Source of the DNA: Nephromyces sp. MM_2019
Taxonomy: Eukaryota > Apicomplexa > Aconoidasida > Nephromycida
NCBI GenBank assembly: GCA_015657535.1
Contig: JADHZB010000498.1
Location: forward strand, 1-45,000
Direction of reading: 5' to 3'
DNA: 45,000 nucleotides
Position numbers and translations under genes: made by a program. Below the pieces are notes generated by a model, which did no database searches, was not told where the DNA came from, and worked only from the letters and a program-made list of their open reading frames with translations. Of this stretch, positions 10,293 through 21,851 are shown piece by piece. Numbering within the stretch: the stretch's first letter is position 1; each line of letters starts with the position of its first letter.

Positions 10293-12197
10293 ATGGCAAA
10301 CAATCACAATGAAAAGAATGCCGAAAAAAATCAGGCTAATTCACCTAACAACAAAAATAAATCCTACTTTCCCAGGTAATTGATCAATATTTTGAAAGTA
10401 TTCATTTAATTATCTTAATTTCAATGAATTCAGAGATTATTGGGATTTCTTATTTCGATCCTCGGAAGTGCACGAGATTGATATAAATTCTTTGGTGCTA
10501 AATTACCTTCTCCAACCTGGATATGAAGAAATTGCAGAAGAATTTTGTCAAGAGGCTAGATTTAATCGTAAAAACTATATATGACTTTAACTTATAAGTA
10601 ATTTCACATTATTTGCTTTGAAATGAATAATATAAATTTGGCTTATCGAATTTTACATTAATAATTTCAAACTACATTTTTTTGTTTTTACACATAATCA
10701 TTACATAAAACATATTACCTATAACCAGGAAATAATTGAATTCAATGAATATAGAAATAACTTTAACACTGAGAGAACAATTGCTCACTTTGAATCATTA
10801 TCTAAATCTTGTGAATATGTATTTATTTTTCCACCCTGAATTAATTTAGTCACCAAATTGATTTGGGATAGTCTAACACCAAATTCCTTCATTATGTATT
10901 CACATTCATAGTGATAATTCCTATTGATTGATCCCCTTTTCAGCCAATATCCCATCTGGAATGATCGAAGTTAAAAGAAGTTTGAGGAGAGAATTAAATA
11001 AAAATAATTTTTGTGGTACAAAAGAATTATTAAACTCAATCAGTCCACAAGTACAAATTTAATTCAATAATTCTGACATTAATTTATTTTTGTTTCATAT
11101 CATTGCTTTTATTTATCTCATCTTAGATCCTAGAAAATAATGAGACTTTGATTTTTATGCTTAACCTTCAAGAATTAGTAAATTTGATTGTCCAAGTAAG
11201 AGATTACGTGCTATTATATATTACAGAGGCTAAGCTTAACTCGACTTCACCATTTACTACTTTATCCTGGATTCTATTCATAGAAGAAGACCTTAGAAGC
11301 TATTAAATTCGCAAGAAAGCATATGAAAAGCTACGTTAGTGAGAAGGTAATTGGATACGTATGTAAATACTTAGCTACATGGGCTTTTAAATGTATCTAG
11401 AACATCCCATCAATATATACATTTTTTTTTAATTAATTCATTTACTTATTTACTTATGTAATAAGATCTAACTCAACAAAATAACTAACTTCTTGCTCGA
11501 TAGAAACCAAAGCTTGTTGCACACTTGGAAAATGCCATGTCCTTGTTAGCTTATGATAACTTTGAGGTGACATACTAAAAAGATCTGACACTATAACAAC
11601 CCGATAACTCCAACATTGATTTTATCAGACAGGACAAGCAAAAGAGACATTGAACCAGCTTAGCTCACTTTCGAGTGGAATTATGGAATTGACGTATAAT
11701 GCTTTCTTTGAATTTTACAAGATTAATAAAGGTAATTGAATAAGATCTATCTAACTTATAACAGTCCTAGTAGTTGGTATTGCTTAGTTTGAAATAAATT
11801 TCATGTTTTTACGATTTCCAGACCCTATTCTCCACACTCTTTTGAAAGATGTAATCCATTCCCATGGAAGGATACAACTCTCTGTGAGCCTCCTAGCTTG
11901 TGTATACATGTTACTTATTATAAATTCTATTTCTACAATAATACATCGAACTGATTTTTTTTTAAATTATTGTAAATCGCATAACAGATGAATATAACAC
12001 CCCCAGACTTAAATGAGTTTGAAACAGGAAAATTGAAGCTTTCTGCATCCAAATTATCAAATCCCCGTTTATTAGTTTGGTTTTCAAAGAGCACCATGAT
12101 TCAACATCAACAAATACATGACGAAATTATAATTATTACACAATCCAATAATCAATCTCAATCATCTCAAAGATACCCAAATAACCAAGACGATTAG
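10293..12197 (+). CDS. GID8/TWA1-like LisH-CTLH-CRA protein, 9 exons, 286 aa
   Basis: Exons: 10293-10375, 10434-10567, 10944-11050, 11127-11195, 11284-11346, 11504-11566, 11629-11731, 11822-11850, 11988-12197; 861 nt. After an Asn/Lys-rich N-terminus, a LisH motif (INSLVLNYLLQPGYEEIAEEF, about residues 40-65) runs into a CTLH region (RRELNKNNFCGTKELLNSI, then NLQELVNLIVQ) and a CRA-type end (AIKFARKHM, AMSLLAYDNFE). This is the layout of GID8 (TWA1), a scaffold subunit of the GID/CTLH E3 ubiquitin ligase, acting in cytosol and nucleus. The C-terminal exon gives a polar, low-complexity tail (QSNNQSQSSQ) not seen in animal GID8. Exon 5 could begin at 11284 or 11287, and the last intron (11851-11987) is the least certain. 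Other LisH-CTLH proteins (RanBPM-like) usually carry a SPRY domain, absent here. Confidence 0.82.
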
Positions 12198-12987
12198 GAG
12201 AATGACTTCAAACATTGTTGATGTTTTGTAATCGATATAATATGAAAACATGTTATTGCACAAACTATCTCCACGCTTATGCTAAGTCCAAGCATAAATT
12301 TGTTAAAATTCGACTGTATAAGAATAGTTTTTTAGTTGAAACTCTTAAGCTGTTCATTTGCTTATATTTAGAACCCGACGTTTCAATATCCCAGATATAA
12401 GTTTGAAGTTTACTGTGGAAATTTTTAGAAACCTCGTTTTCTTAAATATAAAAATTTAGGAATTTCCAACTTTTTGTTAATTATAAGCATCCTATCCCAA
12501 AACTATAACCACAAGACGTTTATTGGTAACTTCATAATTTTCAAATCTCATAGGATCCGCATTTGTATTATTTACACACAACTTGAAAAAATTTACCATT
12601 AAAGTAGACTTGTGAATATTTTTTATGAAATCAGCAGTTTAACATTTTTGATAACACTCAATTTATAAAGAATATTGGCCTAAAATTATCAAGCTGTTCT
12701 ATTAACATAAATTTCCTGAAATGGATAGCGATCTTGTAGTGAAAGATACATGTTCCCAAGGCACTTGACTTTAAAACTATCAAAAGAATCATTTCATTTT
12801 TTACTAAACTATAAATAAATAGATAGTATTTCTTATTGCTATAACCTAGATATAAATTTTTGCTTTATTGATATTAACAATATGAAATGAACACAATCTA
12901 AGTAGCACAGTTGTGTCTTGCAAGAATAAAAAACATAAAGAGAATATTGAATAAGCATAAACTTTTATAAAAATTTATTTAATCAAA
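12198..12987. other. Intergenic, no features seen
   Basis: This 790 bp AT-rich spacer lies between two genes on the same strand, so it holds the GID8-like 3' end and the promoter of the glycosyltransferase. An open frame at 12215-12400 has no family resemblance and no splice support; I treat it as chance. Confidence 0.5.
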
Positions 12988-14355
12988 ATGAGTGAGAAAA
13001 AAATTTTTGTGAGCATTGCAAGCTACAAAGATCCTGAACTGCAATCAACAGTGTTAAGTTTATTGCACAATGCACAAAATCCCTATAATATAAACATTGG
13101 GATTGCTTGGCAAGGAAATTTTAATACATTTGAAGAATCGCTGGACTTGTGCTTTTTGAAAAATTTTCTCATAGATAAGAGGAATTTTGAAGAATCCAAA
13201 AAGTTGAGCTCTCAAGATAACTTCTTATCACTTATTTATAATAAAACCAATGAAACTCATTTCCAAACCGATATTAACTTCGAGCAGAGATTAAATCAAT
13301 TGCCGATTTGGGTGAGACGTGAATATTTTAATGATGGTATAATAAATGACCTATACTTCATCAATTGCAAGAATTATTTATCAAGAGAATACTCGATTCC
13401 AGTAATTGGGATTAGAATGAATAAAATTGAACAAGAATGCGATAATTTCATCCGCATAGCATTTATACCATATTCATTAAGTTTAGGTCCAGTAGTAGCT
13501 CGTGCTATAGCACAATTACTTTTCCGAAACGAATATTATTATATGCAAATTGATAGTCACATGAGATTTTCTCTTCAGTGGGACGTATTATTGATCGAAG
13601 ATTTAAAAATTTGTGAAAAGCTAACAAAGTTCAAGCCTATACTCACTAACTATCCACCTAGCTATGAATTCGGAACTAAGTATTCTCAGGCTATGGAATT
13701 GAAGCCACCAACACTTTTGGGTGCTTCAAGCTTTGATTTAGATGGTTTAGTTCGAGTGAAAGCTAAATATTTGAACGAGTACCCAAAGTTTCCCATAAAA
13801 GGTTTTTTTTGGGCAGCTGGTTTTAGTTTCTCAAAATCAGAAGTTATAAAATTTGTACCATATGACCCGGATCTTAAATTTGTTTTCTTTGGTGAAGAGC
13901 AATCAATGTGGATTCGCCTTTTTACCCATGGATTTGATTTTTTTTCACCAAAAAAAACATGTGTCTACCATTTGTGGAAAAAACCTTATAATAGCTTTCG
14001 TGATACTTATAAAGTTGACAGATGCCAGGCATATGCGGATTTTTCACAAGGTTCAAACAAAGTTAGAATTATAGAACAGGAGATTGAAAACAAAGCCAAG
14101 GCAGAAATGCGTGCACGATCTCTCGAAAAAATAAAAAAAGTCTTATATCATGAAGGGATCAGTAATACGTGCAAGAAAAAATTGGGGATAGGCATGGAGC
14201 GTTCTGTCTCCGCTTTCTGGCAGAACTGTGACATTGATGTCACAAACAAAAAGCTATCACTTAATGCAATTAATGGGACGAATGAGAGTGTTAAGTTTAT
14301 CGATAATAAAATTTACATGGATTCTTTTTTAATATTTTCTCAGTGGAATAAGTAG
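12988..14355 (+). CDS. Skp1-type GlcNAc-transferase (GT family PF11397), single exon, 455 aa
   Basis: One open exon with an AAAATG start context. Family motifs: KIFVSIASYKDPEL at the N-terminus, GPVVARAIAQLLF, then MQIDSHMRF (Asp189-His191, the metal/nucleotide-sugar site), PILTNYPPSYE, FWAAGFSF, VPYDP, FFGEEQSMWIRLF (Glu303-Glu304) and a C-terminal GIGMERSVSAFW block. These are the hallmarks of the polypeptide alpha-GlcNAc-transferase that modifies hydroxyproline on Skp1 (Gnt1 of Dictyostelium and Toxoplasma). No signal peptide or membrane segment is seen, as expected for this cytosolic enzyme. It would use UDP-GlcNAc and act after a prolyl hydroxylase, tuning SCF ubiquitin ligases. Lack of introns is odd in this intron-rich neighbourhood. 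The exact acceptor cannot be proven from sequence. Confidence 0.88.
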   Translation: MSEKKIFVSIASYKDPELQSTVLSLLHNAQNPYNINIGIAWQGNFNTFEESLDLCFLKNFLIDKRNFEESKKLSSQDNFLSLIYNKTNETHFQTDINFEQRLNQLPIWVRREYFNDGIINDLYFINCKNYLSREYSIPVIGIRMNKIEQECDNFIRIAFIPYSLSLGPVVARAIAQLLFRNEYYYMQIDSHMRFSLQWDVLLIEDLKICEKLTKFKPILTNYPPSYEFGTKYSQAMELKPPTLLGASSFDLDGLVRVKAKYLNEYPKFPIKGFFWAAGFSFSKSEVIKFVPYDPDLKFVFFGEEQSMWIRLFTHGFDFFSPKKTCVYHLWKKPYNSFRDTYKVDRCQAYADFSQGSNKVRIIEQEIENKAKAEMRARSLEKIKKVLYHEGISNTCKKKLGIGMERSVSAFWQNCDIDVTNKKLSLNAINGTNESVKFIDNKIYMDSFLIFSQWNK

Positions 14356-14548
14356 CCATTAATTGAAGTATTTAAAATTATTTGAATAAAAATGCTTAAC
14401 CGTTTTTGTCAAAATCTTGATTTAAAAAGTGATCTTGTCATTTTCTAATGCTAAAAAACTTTGGTTTTAAAATTAAAGTATATATATTATTTTTATCATT
14501 ATTATTCATTTTGGAATCTCTCATCTTGCTTAGATGAAATATAGGGGT

Positions 14549-16045
14549 TTAGGCTGACTTAGCTGTGCCAAGCTTTGTCATTCTTATATAATTTTTTCCT
14601 GATGGGACATCTACTTTTTCGAATCCATTTGGAAATGTTTCCTTGGCTTTCTCGTCAGTCAGACTTGGTATAACCATACATTTTTTGTCTGTGTTCCACC
14701 CTTCAGGGGTTGCTATGGGATATTTATCTGATAGCTAGAGGTAAAAGCAAATTAAATTATATTTAGAAATTTCTCAGGTGATATTGATTTTAGTCTGTTT
14801 ATTTGATAATCACAACTCGAAAATTATGAGAAATACTTTTTAATTATTAAGTAATCTACTCTGTTAAACTACGTAACATCGTAAGCTTATTGGGTTTAAA
14901 AAGCATACAAAGATTTAGCAAGACATCTTTTTTAATTGAAAATGTGTATAAATTAGATATATGCTAAAGAATCATACCTGTAAAGAGTCCAAAACTCTAA
15001 GAAATTCTAGTAAATCTCGTCCAGTTGTTGCAGGGTAAAGAATACTTGCCCTCAATGTCTTTGTGGGATCAATAAAAAATGCACATCGACATGTCATTGG
15101 TAGTCCCTAGAGAAGATGTTAAGTATAATGAGCTTTCTAAGCAAAGTGTGATGGATTGATATATACCATCTTATCTTTTTCCATTGGATCCATAATACCT
15201 AGTTTTACGGCAAGTGATCTATCTTTATCAGATATAATAGGAAATCCTAATTTTTCATGGCCTCCTTTGTAAGCTATGATATCTTTTTCCCATGCCTATA
15301 TAAACAATGAAATTTTTTTTTCAAGTGTTTTATTTTGATATTGTAGATAATTACTATGTGTTCATCAGTTGAGCTGCAACTTAATGCAACCAATTTGCAA
15401 GATCTTTTGTTAAATTCTGGGATCAATTGAGAGGCCTTTGCAAGCTCTGTGGTGCACACCGGTGTAAAATCCGAAGGGTGGCTGTTTTTTAGTGGTAAAA
15501 TATATATAGAGTTGGGTAAATATATATAGAGTTGGGTAAATATATATAGAGTTGGGTAAATATATATAGAGTTGGATAAATATAGTTGGGTAAATATATA
15601 TAGAGTTGGGTAAATATATATAGAGTTGGGTAAATATAGAGTTGGGTAAATTAGGCTATTATTTAGTTATATTTCAAATATTGGATATATGAAACAGGTA
15701 TATTTGTTTATGATTCCTTTTAAAGTTAATTCTGACCTAAGTTTTCATAAACGTATGCTTAGGTTTAATTTTTCTCAAAATCATCAGATTGATACTTAAG
15801 TGTTAAGTCAACAATATTATGAAAACGATATCATCTATTTAATCAATAGCCTATCAGGCTATGTACTAATCAAATTAAAAGGATACATTATATGAGTATC
15901 TTGACAAGGGAAGAAATTTTATTATTTACCTAAACAAAATACACCAGTCATCTCCAATATAGTTATGGAATTCAAACTCCTTGCCATCATAACCAGAAAC
16001 CTCGGCAGAAAAGTTTGGAAATTGTACTCCCAAGTGAAAAGGCAT
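14549..16045 (-). CDS. 1-Cys peroxiredoxin (Prx6 type), 5 exons, 228 aa
   Basis: Exons in transcript order: 16045-15930, 15481-15355, 15295-15167, 15106-14978, 14734-14549; 687 nt. The protein starts [16 protein letters not shown]. The active site [14 protein letters not shown] has the peroxidatic Cys48, split by intron 1. It continues [67 protein letters not shown] and ends in an extended domain with [16 protein letters not shown]. The order and length (about 220 aa) fit the 1-Cys class, which reduces peroxides in the cytosol, rather than typical 2-Cys enzymes; there is no C-terminal VCP resolving motif. The gene converges with the upstream glycosyltransferase (193 bp between stops). Intron 1 carries a 20-bp tandem array next to its 3' splice site. 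Confidence 0.95.
15494..15650. repeat. 20-bp tandem repeat in peroxiredoxin intron 1
   Basis: Unit TATATATAGAGTTGGGTAAA (+ strand), about eight copies, some shortened (units at about 15577-15590 and 15634-15650). Most copies are identical, so the array is young or actively homogenised. In the gene's sense it lies within about 10 nt of the 3' splice site. Confidence 0.92.
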
Positions 16046-18755
16046 TCTTATATTTTTATTAAACTATTAAGATATATATAAATAAATCTGATAGATGAGG
16101 CTTAAATTCAACGAGATTTAAGATGATTTGGAGTTTGTCTGAAGAGGAATGATTAATTGATTAGTAAAGAATAATTTCGTTAGGGTTTTAAATGACTTGT
16201 TAAGCCTTAAGCTCTTTACTTTTCTAAGCCTTTCAAGTGATTCAAAAATGGGCTAGCAATTTTGCAAAGCATCTCTAACAGGTTGGCTACTTTGATGAGT
16301 CAACAAGGTCATGATTGCTTTCTAAGTAATTTCGATATGTTCAAATTTTTCATTTGATTAAGTCACATCACTACTAGTGATTCGTGTTTAATTCCGAGAA
16401 TGGTGTGGGTGAGTTTAGGGAGTTACTCAGGTAATATCAAAACACAATTGACTTAAAGCTTTGAAAATGACAAGTGGTTTTAAGCTTCTTCAATGTCTTG
16501 AATAGTTTTAACAGAGCAATTATTTAACAAATTTCATTACCAAAAACAATAAAAAGTATTTTGCCTGTTTATGACACCTATCAATTGAGTAAAAGCTAGC
16601 TAGCTAGCCAAAATGCTGAAAATTTTAGAATTACATCGTCTCAATAATGAAATAATAATGCTTTCAAAAGCCTTACATTACTTCACAGCTATGCTTTTTA
16701 TGAACAAGCTGTGCAACTAAGTATAAATTCACCAATCATTCTAAGTCTGACAAAATCAGGGCATCTGTGTGTGGAACCTTGATGCATTAGCTCTACTGAA
16801 TTAAAAAATTAGAGATTTCATTTTGGACTTATTAAATTACTATTTTTATTAACAAATTTTGACTTAATACCATTGATAACAGAAATTTCAAGTACTAACA
16901 CAGTAACACTTGTGTGGAATACAACAAAAATAGACTAAAAAATATCAAATAGCTGATGAAATGACCACTTTTTGATAATATAAAGACTATATGTATCAAT
17001 ATATCCACAACAATAGAAGCTAATATATTTATTTACATCATCTTGCATTACGAGTTTCAATCTGTTTTGGAAAGTTGTGTATCATTTCCATATTTTATTT
17101 TGGATTCTTATTAGTTTAAATCAAGTCAAGATTAACAATATTTCCCCAATAAATTGTTTGCCTTGAAATTTTATTTCAATTACACAAGATTGAAAAATTG
17201 CTATCGAACTTTTAGTCTCTGATTGTATGCTAAACTTTTATTAAAATGACACAAGCACAAGAATTTCCTATTTTTGAAGTTTAATTGATCACATTATTAA
17301 ACAGTTTACAATCCTATTTACTATTCCAATTAAATATACACATGTAGCCAGTACAAGATCAATTGGGTTATGATCCCAAAAAATAAAACATTTGTTATAT
17401 TAAATAATTTAGAAAATATTATTGAACTAGTGATATTGTTTATAATCAGAAAAATCCGGTAGCCCAGCTTATGAATTATAGGGTGCTAAATTAATTTTCC
17501 AAGCTTTTGTATACCTTCCTTATATCTAAAAATTGACGACTTTTTTATAATCTTTTTTTGTTAGCTGTTGTATTTATAACTACTTTTATACAAGTACAAT
17601 TTAAGGATTTTGAATTGTTCTAATTACTGCTTTATAACATTGAGGCTCACTAAGATAAATAATGCCAGTAAATAATAATAGAATTAAAATTTTAAACCAG
17701 ATAAGATGAATTATTTTTGTGCTGATGTCAAGGCCGATATCACTTTGGTTCTGCAGTTAGGATATAATTTGATTTGAATTCTGTTAATAAATATTTTGAA
17801 CCTAAGGCAATAATCTGGAAACAAGGTCATAAATTAAAAAAGATTTTTCTGTGCGGTCTTTAAAAATATTTGTTTACTAAATTCACATAAAAATACTGAA
17901 CAAACGACAAGGATATAAATCTTTCTATAAAACAAGCCGAGATTTGGCATTTTGTAACACATCTTAACAAATCTTTTTAATGCAACCTAAAATATATTAA
18001 AGTTTTTGGTTCCATTTTATTGTATACACATCTCTAAAGAATTTTGGCGAAATTTCATTATTTATGTTGGAAACTTTATTCCCATACCCTAAAATAATGC
18101 AAATTGAGTAATTTATAATAAAAATGAATTGAGAGAAATACTTAGCACTTTAACATAAGTAATATTAAGTTTATCAAAGCATGGTCTGACATTAGCATTT
18201 GTTTCCAAAGTGGTTTATTTACATCGCTCCATTATCAATCTTGCAGGAAATATATAAAAAGTTAATTATAGCATTAGTGAACTTTTTTGATGCTCCATCA
18301 AATTACCTTGACAAACTTAACTAAAGCTAGTCAAGCAAGCTATAAAACATAATTAAGTTTTGTTGCATAATTCGTCTTTGTGTGTTAATCCAACAATCAT
18401 CGCTTCAGGTAGATCCTTAATATACTTGCATACTATGATAAGACAACTCATCTGAATTTCTATTTATTCTCTAACTGGTATGCTATGAGTAGTAAATTTC
18501 ATCAAAGCAAACATTTGCACAATTATCTTGCACTATGAAACCCTTCGCTTGTTTTATTTGAAACCCTCCAAATAATCGTATTGTGTCGAGTCGAAGCCTA
18601 ATTTTCCAACTCATTTCATATCTCTAGAAAAGTAATAATTTAAACACAATAATTGAAAAAAAGAATCCACCTAAAAATAGGATTTAAAGGTATCAAGGCT
18701 TTTAATATACAGTAACGATTGTTGACCCATAAAGCATCTTCACTGATGAACAAAC
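16046..18755. other. Long divergent intergenic region, no genes seen
   Basis: 2.7 kb separate the starts of peroxiredoxin (-) and dynein LIC (+). The sequence is AT-rich with stops in all six frames and no exon-like block. A 14-bp palindromic run GCTAGCTAGCTAGC lies at 16595-16608. Both promoters should be here, but I recognise no known promoter element. Confidence 0.5.
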
Positions 18756-21637
18756 ATGAGTAAAGTCTCATTGGAAGGAACTGAAGGCTTATGGCAACAA
18801 GTTAGTAAACAATGAAATTCGAGTAACAAACAATTTCATCACCTCCTTATACTAAACTTAACTTTTTTATTCAATGACACACTTTATTTATTGTTGGGCT
18901 TCCAAGTTACCTAACTGTTACAAGTCAATTTGGTTGAGTGATAATTTTTTCAGATCCTGGCAAATCCCAAATCATCTATAGAGCTTAAAGATGAATCTCA
19001 TATACTCGCATTAGGTTTGATTAGTAGATAATTTCTCATATAAAAGTAACTTAGTTGAGGTACATATAATATCTTATTAAAGGATACCCTGATGTCGGAA
19101 AATCGTCAATAATCCGTGCCCTTCAGCAACTCGGATCTAGTGAAACCTTGAATGAAGAAGAACTATATATGGTAAAACACATATTTTTTAAAAATTTCTC
19201 CAGATCCATTAGAATTTTACTCCAGAATACCAATGGCATTTCTGGGATAGATAATGGCTACATTAATATCAGAAGAATTGACGATGACGACGACCTACCT
19301 TCTGCTGATGTCGAGGCACAAATGAATCTATGGATTCTACAATCACCCGCCTATAAGTCAGACTTAATTCCGAATACATATTAAAATATCCATTAGCTAT
19401 AAATTATTTTAGAAAAATTCCATAGCTCTTAAATGTACTTTGGTATAATTTTCTATTGAAAATTTTGCTCAATCTCAATGATTTTACAAAATAATTTTTA
19501 TCAAAAAGCAGGAATTTTTTGAAAACTCGATTAAAGCCAGAGTACTTGAGCATGATGGCGATTCTTATATTTTTAGATTTAAGTAATCCTTGGAATTTGA
19601 TAAAGCACCTTAATGAATGGATGGAAGTGGCTGATGAAATAATTGAAGGTCTCCTTTCACATCTAGACCTTGACACTCAAGATACACTCAAAGAAAAGCG
19701 TAAGGATCGCTAATTTATTTGGCTGCATTCTAAATTTAAACTTATGTATAGCCAAAATTAATTTTGATAAATAAAATGACTTTTAGTTCAAAATTATGTA
19801 CAAAATTATAAGAAGATGGCCTTCCATATGCTTAACGCTGCATCAAAGAGTGCATATTTTACGGATGAAGTAAGGAAGGTTGATTCAATTTTTTAGACAA
19901 GGATTTCTATTTTTAATGACTCAAAAATTTTCATAGAATCTACAAAAGCAAATAAATGAACAAGCTGAGAGTTTTTATAACCTAGGGGTGCCAATAACAC
20001 TAGTAATCTGCAAAGTGAGACATGACTCCCCTTAGTTCTAATCGCTAATCCAAAGCAAGCTTTTTGTTGTGCTCTGAAACTTTTATTAGTGATTGGAATT
20101 TTATATATCTAAATTTATATATACACATCAAATAATAATGAGATTATATATTGGCATGTTTACTACATATTATTTCGAAAATAAACACTTATTTTACAAA
20201 AATTATAGAGCGATTCATATAATTTACTTGACGCTGGAAAAGCACCAGATCAAATAAATGTTATTATCGCCCATCTGAGAAAAGCTTGTTTGGATCGTGC
20301 TTCAGCTATTATTTTTTGCAATTTGAATAATTCAAAGTACTTCCTACAAATTTTCTCAAGACTTTAATCATGAGTTGTATTTGTAAAATTCACTTTCAGA
20401 GCTGAAAATGTTCTTGTATTATATCAATACTTAGCCCACAGACTTTATGGTTTCCCCTTCATGTAAGCTAGATGCATTTTTCTTTAACTGAGATATAAAC
20501 TCTTTTATAAACAGGGTTCAAGCAATTACGGAACCTTACAGTTCATACTTTCTACCTTCGGGATGGGATTCCCACCAAGATCTAGAGTGAGTTAAATGAC
20601 CTTACGAACTCATGAAATTAAAGTCATAGCTTTAATTCTTCAGAAATTTTGTTGCCAAAACAAGCATAGAAAATTTTAGCGTAAGTTACATTCTTCTCAC
20701 ATCGGAGTATTAAATCATAAAAATCTTGTTCAGGTACCTTACGAAATGATAATAAGTAAACCCATCTCAAGTGTAGAGGTAAAATAACCATTTATTTACA
20801 ACTTTAATCAACTTAGTAACAAAATAAACATATCACAAGCAAATTTTTATGAAGTTATCACCACAAGCTGCTACTGACTCATTATGCTTTTAAATTCTTA
20901 AAGGTTGAAACATCTGAAAGTAACACACTCAAAACACCACATATTGAAGATTTCTTATCTGATTTGTTGGTAATATTCTAGATGTATTTTATATTATTAA
21001 TTTTATCTATTTCCGACTTCGAAAAAAAATAAATAAAATGGATTAGGTAAAAATAATATAAACAATCAACTAAATGTTTATGTCCAGCAGTAGTTAAATA
21101 TATAAAAAATGTCTTCATTTCTATGGAAATATCTTATATTTATACTTATAGGAAAATAGCAAGGCTGATGAAACTGTTAAAGTTGAAAGTATTTTAAGGA
21201 TAATGGTCATTAATTGAATTGTATTATAATATTCATGTTTATTTTTTTTAGAAACAAAAAAGCCAAGCATATCGCTTCAGAGTTCAAGTAACGTTGAAAA
21301 AACGCATAAAAAGGTAGATTTTGAGATATTTCTTGTGATCCTGAGCTAATGTTTCCTTTTCCCAGGGGGAGGAAATTTCTAATTCATTTTTCACCGATTT
21401 AAAAGCTAAAAGTAAGTAGCGCTTTTAAATAAAATTTTTTTATAAAAACTAATTTAACTATATTCAACACAGTTAAAAAAGGTGCAGAAACTACAACGGA
21501 AAAGGTTAGTTTCTTCTCCTTTGTATCGTCATCCTTATCAAGATTCAATGTTGGTCATATTTCAACAGTCCAAAAGAGAGAAACCTACAGTTTTAAAAGA
21601 CGCCACAGCTGAGAAAAGTGAAAAGAGAGAAAGCTAA
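18756..21637 (+). CDS. Cytoplasmic dynein light intermediate chain, 17 exons, 461 aa
   Basis: Exons: 18756-18800, 18954-19014, 19083-19356, 19512-19699, 19787-19869, 19937-20014, 20209-20336, 20400-20462, 20515-20586, 20644-20680, 20734-20778, 20904-20969, 21152-21188, 21252-21313, 21366-21411, 21473-21504, 21569-21637; 1386 nt. Start MSKVSLEGTEGLWQQ. A Ras-like fold follows: P-loop GYPDVGKSS, AQMNLWILQSPAYK (matching the family's NVWILDG block), MMAILIFLDLSNPW (VVDMSRPW block), NLGVPITLVICK, HLRKACLDRASAIIF, YLAHRLYGFPF and FLPSGWDS. The C-terminal third is polar and charged, as in the adaptor-binding half of animal LICs. It is a subunit of the dynein motor on microtubules or within flagella; cytoplasmic rather than IFT (D2LIC) type is favoured by length and by the YGFP and PSGWD blocks. 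Exon 3 may contain an extra in-frame intron at 19172-19225 (then 443 aa). The tail exons after 20969 rest on splice logic only. Confidence 0.88.
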
Positions 21638-21851
21638 ATGGGAAATTTAAGCATTGTTCTTGTGAAATTGATTTTTGCTTAGTTCTTTTTATTTATATGC
21701 CATTAGATAATTTTGAGAAATTTATGACTCTGATCCAATCTAATAATTAAGGCCTAGCTTTAAACAGATAATTGTAAAAATCCCCTTTAATCTGTTATTA
21801 TTCTATTAAAATTTAATATATTTGGAATTTTGAAACTTGATGTAAAACTAA
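21638..21851. other. Convergent 3' gap
   Basis: 214 bp of AT-rich sequence between the stops of the dynein LIC gene (+) and the uS2-like gene (-). Nothing else is seen. Confidence 0.4.

Noticed and set aside
10733..10820. Open, exon-like segment (EIIEFNEYRNNFN...) between an AG and a GT inside the GID8-like gene.
   Set aside because: Its open frame is phase 0, while the exons on both sides are phase 1. Skipping it joins the LisH and CTLH parts in frame and matches the family without a gap.
11803..11991. ORF running through exon 8 of the GID8-like gene.
   Set aside because: Beyond GAT|GTAATC it becomes a hydrophobic translation without family match, and an acceptor at 11986-11987 gives a polar tail instead. 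Kept as intron, with some doubt.
16595..16608. GCTAGCTAGCTAGC palindromic run as a possible insertion target or operator.
   Set aside because: A simple 4-bp repeat is palindromic by construction; no flanking element or target duplication is seen.
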